Assembly (NCBI GenBank): GCA_031180725.1
Contig: JAPSLO010000007.1
Location: 303,033-367,032 of the forward strand
DNA from: Roseomonas sp.
GTDB taxonomy: Bacteria > Pseudomonadota > Alphaproteobacteria > Acetobacterales > Acetobacteraceae
Direction: 5' to 3'
Length of the DNA: 64,000 nucleotides
The notes below the pieces were generated by a model that was not told the DNA's origin, did no database searches, and worked only from the letters and a program-made list of their open reading frames with translations. This document shows, piece after piece, positions 34,101-40,277 of the stretch (the stretch's first letter is position 1; every line of letters starts with the position of its first letter). The position numbers were made by a program, and so were the translations under genes.

Positions 34101-36718
34101 CCATCCAGCGTGTCCGCGCCCTCGCCGCCGACCAGCCGGTTCGCGGCCGCGTTGCCGCGCAGCCAGTCGTTCCAGATGCCGCCCTGCAGATGCTCGATGG
34201 CGATCAGCGTCTTGAATACCGCCGAGCCGCCATCGGCGGTCCTGGCCGCAAGATCGACGCGCAGCCCATCGTAGGAGGCAGAGAAATCTGCCGCGTCGTC
34301 CAGCCCTGCGCCGCCATCGAGGGTATCGGCGCCGATGCCGGCGACGATCGTGTCCGCGCCAAACCCGCCGGACAGGCGGTTGTTGAAGGTGTCGCCGGCC
34401 AGCACGTCGTCGTCGCCGCCGCCCAGCACATGGCACACGCCCTCCAGCGTGTCGCCCTGCGCGTCCCCGCCTTCCGCCAACCCCGCCTCCAGGTCGATCC
34501 GGACGGCGGCGGAGCCGATATAGCTGACCAGAGCGCCAGTGCCGCGCAGCAGATCCGCCCCACCGCCGCCGCGCAGCGTGTCGAGGCCGCCATTGCCGTC
34601 CAGCGTCTCGGCGCCCGTGCTGCCAATCAGCTCGTCGGCGTGGTGGGACCCAAGGAGCTGTTCGATGTTGCGCAGCCTGTCGCCCTCAGCGGCATCACGG
34701 GTGCCGGCGCGTCCGAGCACCACCCGTATCCCGGCGGTCGCGTCCTGATAGTCTGCGACGTCGATACCCCCGCCGCCATCCAGCGTATCGGCGCCAATTC
34801 CGCCGATCAGCCGGTCATTCCCGGCATCGCCCAGCAGGCGGTTCGCGCCGCCATCGCCGATCAGCGTATCCGCCGCACCGGTGCCCAGCAGGTTCTCGAT
34901 GGCGAGCAGCGTATCCTCGAAGCCGTCGCCGGTGGCACGCCCTTCGGCCAAGGAGGCGCGTACCGGCCCGGCGCGGCCGGCATAGCTGGCCAGGTCGCCA
35001 TCCGCGCCGCCATCCAGGCTGTTGGCGAAGCCGGTGCCGCCGGCCAGCGTATCGGCGCCTGCGCCGCCCAAGAGCTGGTCGAAATCCCCGCCGCCCAGCA
35101 GCAGATCGTTGCCGCTGCTGCCTTCGAGCGTGTCCCAGCCATCACCCCCGGCCAGGGTATCGCCGCCGCTGCCGCCCGCGAGGCGGTTCCAGTTCGCATC
35201 ACCCTCCAGGCTGTCGGCGAAGGCCGAACCTTCCAGGTTCTCGATGTCCAGATAGATGTCGCCCTTGGCCTCGGCCGTGAAGCCGCCCTGCGCGAGGGAG
35301 GCCAGGACCCGCGTCGCCGCCGTGGCATAGGAGGCGGTGTCGGACCCCCAATCGCCATCCAGCGTATCGGCGCCGAGCCCGCCCTCGAGCACGTCGTCCA
35401 TCCCGGCGCCGTGCAACCGGTTGCCCAGCGCATTGCCGTGCAAGGTGTCGTTGCCCCCGCTGCCCGACAGGTTTTCGATACTGGTCAGGCGGTCGCCTTC
35501 GGCATCACCGCCCACGCCAGTGCCCGCTGCCAGATCCACCAGCACCGCGGCGGCTGAACCGGCATAGGCCGCGGTATCGCGACCAGCGCCACCGTCCAGC
35601 GTATCCGCCCCGGCTCCGCCCGTAAGCCGGTTCGGGCGATCGTCGCCCCGCAGCAAGTCGGCGAAAGCGCTACCTTCCAGGAGTTCGATACTGATGAGGG
35701 TGTCGCCCTCCGCTTCCCCGGCCAAGCCGCGGCCGAGGCCAAGATCAACCTCGACGCCCGAGGCGGCATCCGCGTAACTCAGCAGGTCCCAGTCCGCGCC
35801 ACCTACGATCCGGTCGGCCCCGGTGCCGCCGTGCAGAGTGTCGCTGCCGGCACCACCATACAGGACGTCGTTGCCTTCGGCGCCTTCGAGAAGGTCATCC
35901 TCGCTTCCGCCGTCCAGGCGATCACCGCCCGCGCCACCGCGGAGCGTATCGGTACCGTCTGCGCCAACGAGCGAATCATTGCCGCCGTCGCCGTCCAGCC
36001 TGTTGGCCGCGGCATCCCCCCTCAGCGTGTCCACAAAGGCGGAACCCGCCAGATGCTCAATGCCCACCAGTGTGTCGCCTGCCGCCTGGAGAAAGCCCAG
36101 GCCGAGAGCCAAGTCGATACGGACCGAAGCGGCGGCGTCGCTGTAAGTGGCCAGATCCTCGCCCTGTCCACCCTCCAGCCAATGCGTGATGCCGGCACCG
36201 GGGGCGAGCACATCGTCGCCCGAACCGCCCTCCAGGCTGTCCGAGCCGAGGCCGCCGAGCAATGTGTCATGGCCGCCGCTGCCCACCAGGCTGTCCGCGC
36301 CACTGCCGCCCTCCAGCGCGTTGTCCCAGAAACTGCCGAACAGGCTATCGGCGTGGCTGGATCCGGTCAGGTCCTCGATGTCGATCAGCAGGTCGCCCCT
36401 AGCATCGCTGCGAGGCCCGAGCGGCGGCCAATCACCGCCTGGCGGCACCTCCAGGAAGGCCACCACCTGGCCCGGCGAGCCTGCATAGCTCACCCGGTCG
36501 CGGCCCGTGCCGCCGTCGAGGGAGTCCGCTCCGGAGCCACCGACCAGCGTATCGTCCCCCGCATCACCGGTCAGCGTGTCGTTGCCTCCGCCTCCGTCCA
36601 GGCTGTCGTTGCCGAGCAGGCCAAATAAGGCGTCCGGCCCATCGCCTGGCATGCCGCCGGGGTAGGGCTGGCCCGGGCTCAGCGTGTCATCGCTATCCGT
36701 TCCCACGATCTCGGCCAT
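28109..36718 (-). CDS. Giant RTX calcium-binding repeat protein (2869 residues)
   Basis: Almost the whole protein is built of RTX modules. By eye there are about 28-30 units of roughly 95 residues, each with a few nonapeptides (G-G-x-G-x-D-x-L-x) followed by a spacer such as D-T-A-S-Y-A...V-x-V-D-L...G-D-x-L-x-x-I-E-N-L-x-G-S-x-x-A-D-T-L-x-G. The last about 70 residues lack repeats (I-D-L-S-A-V to T-E-A-D-V-I-F) and match the C-terminal module bearing type I secretion signals. The protein is very Asp/Gly-rich, has almost no cysteine and no signal peptide, so a secreted or surface-bound calcium-dependent matrix or adhesin role is likely; no enzyme domain was seen. The ATG at 36718 has GGGAAGGGAG upstream. 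IS debris lies beyond its 3' end. Confidence 0.9.
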   Translation of the reverse strand: MAEIVGTDSDDTLSPGQPYPGGMPGDGPDALFGLLGNDSLDGGGGNDTLTGDAGDDTLVGGSGADSLDGGTGRDRVSYAGSPGQVVAFLEVPPGGDWPPLGPRSDARGDLLIDIEDLTGSSHADSLFGSFWDNALEGGSGADSLVGSGGHDTLLGGLGSDSLEGGSGDDVLAPGAGITHWLEGGQGEDLATYSDAAASVRIDLALGLGFLQAAGDTLVGIEHLAGSAFVDTLRGDAAANRLDGDGGNDSLVGADGTDTLRGGAGGDRLDGGSEDDLLEGAEGNDVLYGGAGSDTLHGGTGADRIVGGADWDLLSYADAASGVEVDLGLGRGLAGEAEGDTLISIELLEGSAFADLLRGDDRPNRLTGGAGADTLDGGAGRDTAAYAGSAAAVLVDLAAGTGVGGDAEGDRLTSIENLSGSGGNDTLHGNALGNRLHGAGMDDVLEGGLGADTLDGDWGSDTASYATAATRVLASLAQGGFTAEAKGDIYLDIENLEGSAFADSLEGDANWNRLAGGSGGDTLAGGDGWDTLEGSSGNDLLLGGGDFDQLLGGAGADTLAGGTGFANSLDGGADGDLASYAGRAGPVRASLAEGRATGDGFEDTLLAIENLLGTGAADTLIGDGGANRLLGDAGNDRLIGGIGADTLDGGGGIDVADYQDATAGIRVVLGRAGTRDAAEGDRLRNIEQLLGSHHADELIGSTGAETLDGNGGLDTLRGGGGADLLRGTGALVSYIGSAAVRIDLEAGLAEGGDAQGDTLEGVCHVLGGGDDDVLAGDTFNNRLSGGFGADTIVAGIGADTLDGGAGLDDAADFSASYDGLRVDLAARTADGGSAVFKTLIAIEHLQGGIWNDWLRGNAAANRLVGGEGADTLDGGSAGADTLAGGGGRDLAAWDGRTSSVAASLAAGTTGDGGLLTGIEDLRGGGGSDRLEGNGTGNRLEGAAGADTLSGSGGDDTLLGGLGADRLEGSDGFDLASYAGAAAGVAADYMAGGTGGEAQGDVYQGIEALEGSAFADTLTDGAGSATLLGALGNDLLRGGAGDDSLDGEEGDDLLEGGAGNDWLIGGSGIDTLSYAGSGNSVLIRLGDLISTTVAFGGDASGDSIHGFENVVGSAFNDTLHGRGDANRLEGGDGDDELLGGGAADTLEGGEGADTLSGGEGSDVLVGGAGRDLADFSGLGWGLIITLILAGSTPDGDIDILSGVEDVYGTLHADTIQGSATAAAWLAGAAGDDSIRGLDATGGDTLVGGAGADTLRGTGRSMASYEDAVAGVTVDLAAGIAGGEAATDLLIGIGGLRGSGWADSLAGHAGENRLVGGGGDDRLDGKAGADTLEGGLGRDTLTGGEGVDWATYGNSTAGVQVSLWLGGGVSVVGREETGDILIGIENLHGSAFADTLDGDSGGNLLRGDAGDDLLEGREGDDTLAGGAGADTLRGGAGHDTASYAWAESGVLVRLGAGAVQGEAIGDLLTDIEGLLGSAFADTLIGGEAADTIEGGAGDDSLAGGAGTDVLSYRHATAAIRIDLGTGLGSLGDAAGDQVSGFENVYGSAFSDTITGDAAGNYIHSGGGADSLSGAEGDDTIEAGGDPWQGLIPSGVPTGDVLVRSIRLNGGTGFDMVSWADGTAAVSFALGLPSPFQWMRSMDWTLPDGSVLPVILQATLTLSGFEGAIGTDFADTLEGQDALAMYTYGTGQAENRLEGGAGDDLLIGRHGADTLIGGGGFDLASYRITASLLPGSTEEGPLLLDLVTGEAAGAAAGDVLIGVEGVLGWDGADTLRGSVADNLLAGGGGDDWLSGRSGADTLDGGEGIDTADYSEGWIGGFGVVVNLATGFANGLSATGDKLVSIENLIGTGGTDQLTGDTADNLLRGGGGADLLDGGAGRDTASYAASLSAVFASLDTGQGKGGDAEGDTLQHIENVIGSGNGGDTLFGDAGDNLLDGGGGVMDLLRGGTGADTLLGEGATASYTGSATGVAVNLQLGRASGGDAEGDVLVGIADLIGSNGADTLVGNAMNNHIEGGIGDDLVAGGTGLLNDTLMGGAGNDTLSYALATEAVLVDLADSLTGSGDVIGAFEAVIGSAFADTLYGTQGGNTLAGGGDGDLLDADYGNDLLEGGDGADTLLGGIIGDADTIHGGDGVDTLFWFDAGGTIRLDLGEGRATLGGVVSLLSGVEAFHGGIFNDTLLGSVGDDYLNGDFGTDVVEGSDGNDTLSAGTGGEDTLRGGSGDDLLIGGPEANMLIGGTGNDTADFSGLGFALAHDLNVAWYISGSNGLHRVAEVEAIRLTAYADRVFDDIGLDLTFILDGGIDTINGGGGYDFVDLGGSSPVHLELAAGQYRRDGATGVLQDVEGAIGSLAADTLEGSSWSNDLRGDVGNDLLAGGNGRDTLEGGAGADTLWGQHLGDLAIDTWDFASYRFAAGPISAKAAAGGYDDEDTAGEAKGDVYASGIYGIIGSRFNDTLRGNIGADLLIGGEGNDLFYGSIGRNPDFINDTTMRAPDAIEGGAGIDELSYAASAAGVCLDLAVTYTSLSDATGGLGGIWGNYGQEFLPYLSSLFAFGSGGDADLDMVSGIENITGSAFADTLGGNDENNLLRGQGGGDVLSGGAGADTLVGGAGGDVLNGGAGRDVALFGLSGPAIVNFETGVGGAGDAAGDVLTSIEKVVGGSGNDIFILGASPVIIEGGEGADTADFTHRAAVVYDAATAVEPGGDIAVWGFRDVEIFLGSAGNDQLRLTGLAETVHGNGGADSIDGGGGADLLIGGVGADTLAGGANGFFGDGAADRFLYVTAGDSAADAPDYVIDFETGTDRIDLSAVGTTIGGWNAERFVQGAFTGAGQLRWTGGALELNLDGNLSTVEMRLLISGPTGFITVTEADVIF

Positions 36719-36929
36719 GACCGCTCCCTTCCCGAATGCCCGCGCACCCGGGAACCGCCCGCCGCGCCTATCCAGCCCCTGCTGAGGCGCCTAGCAGGGG
36801 CGGGGTGCCAAAAAGCGGTGAAAGGACCAACACGTATTCGCGGAATTCCAGCGAATGCCCTGGAACTTCCAGCACTGGGAAAATTCCGCTATTGGAATGG
36901 GGTGCCCTATACTGCTGCCCCTTGCTCCG

Positions 36930-37862
36930 ATGGCCGTTGACCTGCCCGCCAAGCTGAGGGTGACCTCCGCGGCCCTGGGATGTGTGACCAGGAAGGATCT
37001 GTGCGCTCGATTCCGGTTGGTTAACGCGGCTACACATTTCGATCTGGAACGGTCCCACAAATGGATGCAAGGCAAGGCAGAGCCCCGCTCCTCCACCATC
37101 TATGAGGACTGGGCGCAGGTGCTGGGCACGGCCCGTCCCCCGGCCTGGATATCCGCCTGCACCCTGTCAGCCTTCGTCGAGGAGGTGGCCCGGCTGTTCG
37201 AGGCCGACCCGGCGACCCTGCGCCGCGCCGCGGGGCCGGCCGCGCAGGATCCGGTGCCAACCGGGCCCGCCGGTCAGGGCCACGGCCAAACCGGCCTCTA
37301 TGCCTGCTACTCGCCAGCTTGGTCGCCCCATTTCCAGGGCCAGTTGATCCGGGGTGGACTACGCATCACGCAAGGCCGGCGGCGCGAGATGCTCGCAATA
37401 TACACCGAGCGACTCAGCATCGGATCCGTTAGCTTCCAAGGTGTCGCCCGGCAGGGCCACCGCACCCTGACGGCACATCTGTTGGATGCAGAGGAGGAGT
37501 ATCCCCTCTTCCTCTGCCTCTACCTGTCAGGCGCACCGGCTAGCGCGCTGGGCGGCATCATGTCCGGCAGCACTGTGCTAGCACAGGATTCCTGCCCGAC
37601 AAGTTGCCGCTTCGCCGCCGTGCGCGTACCGGAGGCCGCCCCCTTGGAGGCGACCAACCGCTACCTCCAGCCCGCAGAAGGCGCTATCGCAGCCGATTTG
37701 GCGGCACTCGGCCTGCCCGCTTCTGCGTGTCCGGCGATTGAGGCGGCGGTACGCATCCTGCTGGACGGGGCGCCGGTGAACCAAGTGCCAATATCCGCAC
37801 AAGCGCGGCTGGCTCAAGCCGCTGACCCCGCCTACCTGGAGACCCTGGCCGCCAAGCGCTGA
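36930..37862 (+). CDS. Unknown protein divergent from the giant RTX gene, possible regulator
   Basis: About 310 residues. The N-terminal 70 residues (K-D-L-C-A-R-F-R-L-V-N, then H-K-W-M-Q-G-K-A-E-P-R-S-S-T-I-Y-E-D-W) look like a helix-turn-helix of the type that picks DNA through W-M-x-G, and the rest has beta-rich segments around G-L-Y-A-C-Y-S-P-A-W-S-P. In-frame ATGs at 36855 and 36897 are also possible; 36930 is a compromise because no clear ribosome site was found. The shared upstream region with the giant RTX gene (about 200 bases) suggests it may control that gene, but this is inference. Confidence 0.55.
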   Translation: MAVDLPAKLRVTSAALGCVTRKDLCARFRLVNAATHFDLERSHKWMQGKAEPRSSTIYEDWAQVLGTARPPAWISACTLSAFVEEVARLFEADPATLRRAAGPAAQDPVPTGPAGQGHGQTGLYACYSPAWSPHFQGQLIRGGLRITQGRRREMLAIYTERLSIGSVSFQGVARQGHRTLTAHLLDAEEEYPLFLCLYLSGAPASALGGIMSGSTVLAQDSCPTSCRFAAVRVPEAAPLEATNRYLQPAEGAIAADLAALGLPASACPAIEAAVRILLDGAPVNQVPISAQARLAQAADPAYLETLAAKR

Positions 37863-37918
37863 CGTAGGTCTCATTAGCCCACCGTTGGTGCGGCGTCGTC
37901 ACGGCCAGAGCGTGAGGC

Positions 37919-38085
37919 CTACGGGCCCTCGCGGCCTTCGCTTGACGTTGTGCCGTTTTCTTCGGCGGCCCAGCGCCACGGCATGAGCTCGTCGATGCGA
38001 CAGTTGGGCCAGCCGTTGACGAGGCGGGTCAGCACCTCGGCGAAGTAGCGCTACGGGTCGACGCCGTTGAGCTTGCAGCTCTCCA
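37919..38085 (-). pseudogene. IS66-family transposase (TnpC), C-terminal fragment
   Basis: The minus strand reads [10 protein letters not shown], then a TAG where a Gln would be usual, then [16 protein letters not shown] and [10 protein letters not shown]. This is the conserved end of IS66 TnpC. It is cut at about 38085 by another transposon remnant and contains a nonsense codon, so it is dead. Confidence 0.7.
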
Positions 38086-38716
38086 CCCTCTGTCGGCCGC
38101 TGGGCCGATGCCCCGGCCGTCTATGGCCCGCGCAAGACGCTGTACAACCGCTTTGTGCGCTGGGCCGCCAAAAGGGCATCTGGCAGGCGGTGTTCGACGC
38201 CCTGGCGGCGGCCGGAGGCCCGCCGGCGGAGGTGCTGCTCGACAGCACCCATGTGAAGGCGCACCGCTGCGCTACGGGTGGCAAAGGGGGCCGCGGATCC
38301 AAGCGCTTGGCATCAGCCGCGGCGGGCGCACCACCAAGATCCACGCCCTGAGCGACGGCCAGGGCTGCCCGCTGGCCTTCCTGCTGACCCCAGGCCAGGC
38401 AGCGGACTGCCGCGCGGCCGAGGCTCTGTTGCCGCATCTGCCGCCAGATGCCCTGGTCATGGCGGACCGAGCCTACGACACCGATGCCGTCCGCGCGCAG
38501 ATCCAGGCCCAAGGCGCGGTGCCAAACATCCCATCCAAGCGCACCTGACGCTGGAAGCACTGTTTCAGCCCGGTGCTCTACCGCGGCCGCAATGCCGTCG
38601 AGCGCATGTTCGGCCGCCTCAAGGATTTCCGCCGTATCGCCACCCGCTACGACAAGGCGGCCGCCAACTTCCTCGCCGCCATCCACCTCGCCGCAGCCGT
38701 CAGCTACTGGTTATGA
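38086..38716 (+). pseudogene. IS5-family transposase, frameshifted and interrupted
   Basis: Fragments in two frames rebuild most of an IS5-type transposase: [38 protein letters not shown] and G-R-N-A-V-E-R-M-F-G-R-L-K-D-F-R-R, which hold the D, D and E of the triad. A frameshift occurs near 38300 and an in-frame TGA at 38546. The N-terminal part is missing, replaced by IS66 DNA. Confidence 0.75.
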
Positions 38717-38782
38717 GTCCGGACCCTAGAGGAGCCACTGTGCAACGAGGTTCAGACTGCGAAGGTCATTGAGGTCCCGCTC

Positions 38783-39325
38783 TTGAGACGCTGGCTTGCC
38801 TACTGGATGCTGTCGCGCACGGTCAGCCTCGACAGGCTTGAACGGCTCGCTGAGTTCCTCACGAATGCCAAGTCCAGGCTCTCCGACACCAATTTGGCCG
38901 GCGTCGCCGCTTATCGCATAGTTGAGACCGTCGCGACGCAGGCCTTCGAGCGGCAAGTGCTCCGTGGCCGACCGACATCCCTTATGTCGAAGTTCGTTTT
39001 CACCTGTCAGGCGAAGGTTTTAGTCCGTATGACCGCGGGGGGGCGGAACGCGTTCCGTACCCAAAAGCTGCCGGTTAAGGCTCATGATTACGTCGGCTAC
39101 ATCGACGCCTTTGCCAAGTCAGTGACCGACTACAACCTCCGTCTTCGGGTATCTGGTCTCAGCGCGGCTCAAATCCGCCATCGTGGGAAAGAGATGCCCC
39201 CGGACCTCTTTCTGATGCGAGCTTCTGATAAGTGGCTGATGCTTATTGGGGGCTTTAACGTGGCTACCATGGAGAAGCGCTTAGCCGATCTTGGCCGCGG
39301 TGTGCGGCTGCCCAATGAACGATAA
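38783..39325 (+). CDS. Hypothetical protein, possibly 5' truncated
   Basis: A 180-residue frame with lower GC than its neighbours. Start candidates are TTG 38783 and ATG 38807, but the frame is open back to the stop of the IS5 transposase at 38716 with plausible coding (E-V-Q-T-A-K-V-I-E-V-P-L-L), so an insertion may have removed the true start. No family recognised; the mid-region Y-V-G-Y-I-D-A-F-A-K-S-V and C-terminal L-M-R-A-S-D-K-W-L-M-L-I look structured. The different base composition suggests acquired DNA. Confidence 0.5.
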   Translation: MRRWLAYWMLSRTVSLDRLERLAEFLTNAKSRLSDTNLAGVAAYRIVETVATQAFERQVLRGRPTSLMSKFVFTCQAKVLVRMTAGGRNAFRTQKLPVKAHDYVGYIDAFAKSVTDYNLRLRVSGLSAAQIRHRGKEMPPDLFLMRASDKWLMLIGGFNVATMEKRLADLGRGVRLPNER

Positions 39326-39368
39326 ACCTCGTTGGGCCGAGTTGCAGCGCGCAGGACGCGGACGGGCA

Positions 39369-39752
39369 CTAGCGGGCTGAGGCTAGAGCGCGGTCTGCAG
39401 CCGCGGCCCGAATTGCCCGGCTTAGCGCCTCAGCGCTGAAGGGCTTGCTGAGGAAGTGCCGATCCCAGCTTGTTGAGGCATCCGCGAAGCTCCCAACCTG
39501 GGCCTCGCCGCTGATGAGCAGCAGTGCCACCTCTGGGTGACGCTCCCGCGCGATAGCAGCAAGATCAGCCCCGCTGAGGCCCAGGCCGAGGTTCACGTCG
39601 GCGACGATCACGTCGGGCACTTGGCCGGCGCTGAGCAGCACCAATGCATCTTCCGCCGAGGCGATACCTTCGACCAGGAAGCCTTCCTCGGAAAGACCTT
39701 CGAGGACCATCTCCCGCACGAGCGCATCGTCGTCGATTAACATGATATGCAA
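39369..39752 (-). CDS. Single-domain response regulator divergent from an HWE kinase
   Basis: A 127-residue receiver domain: L-I-D-D-D acidic cluster, phospho-acceptor in V-A-D-V-N-L-G and the Lys in L-S-K-P-F-S. A TTG start at 39752 is preferred because AGGAGG stands eight bases before it; ATG 39743 is the alternative. It shares long identical stretches with the island receiver at 20326. Being divergent from the sensor kinase at 40278, it is a good candidate partner for its phosphate, although the kinase also lacks a fused output. Confidence 0.85.
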   Translation of the reverse strand: MHIMLIDDDALVREMVLEGLSEEGFLVEGIASAEDALVLLSAGQVPDVIVADVNLGLGLSGADLAAIARERHPEVALLLISGEAQVGSFADASTSWDRHFLSKPFSAEALSRAIRAAAADRALASAR

Positions 39753-40277
39753 GCTGCAATCCTCCTCGCGGCCAGGAAGGCGCCATGACGGCATTGGTTG
39801 CTGCCGCGACACGCAGCGGTGGTCGGGAGGGGGCGTGCTGCCCGGTCTCACCCGAACCAGCACGTTGTGAAAGCCCATTTCAGAATGAGAGCAAACGGAT
39901 TTGGTTCGTCCGCGGGCGTGATGAACACCGGACAGAAGCCCTTTGAGGCGCCGCCTAGTGTCGCTCGGCACCCTGACCATGGTCGGGTTGGTGACCGGCA
40001 GGCAAAGGGCCGAAGCAGGCTACCTGGGGAGAGCGCCACCTCCTTCCTGCCTGCTCCGAACTGGGTTGGGCCCACTGATCTGAGCCTTTCGTCGGGTCCT
40101 GGAGCCCGCTACTCCCGCTCGAGGTGCGCCCGACAAAACTCCGACAATTTATTCTGTCCTGGGGCATGCTCGATTGCGAGCCATCACCCGGCGGGGCATG
40201 ATCGACGCCAACCGAAACGTTCTATCCTGGGCGCGTCCGAAACATCGTCTGGCACAAACAAACTCTACGCCTAGAAC
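39753..40277. promoter_or_regulatory. Intergenic region between divergent receiver and kinase genes
   Basis: About 525 bases with no convincing gene, lower in GC than the flanks. Promoters of both divergent genes are expected. No operator or riboswitch was recognised. Confidence 0.4.

Noticed and set aside
28109..36718. Regular repeats that could be mistaken for a CRISPR array or tandem DNA repeats
   Set aside because: The periodicity is at protein level (RTX units) with heavily diverged DNA; there are no identical short direct repeats with unique spacers and no cas genes.
38736..38760. GCCACTG-like stretch resembling part of a cobalamin riboswitch box
   Set aside because: No surrounding B12-box core or conserved stems, and the neighbouring gene has no link to cobalamin.
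39798..40274. Plus-strand frame between the receiver and kinase genes
   Set aside because: No family likeness, no ribosome site and random-looking composition; treated as intergenic.
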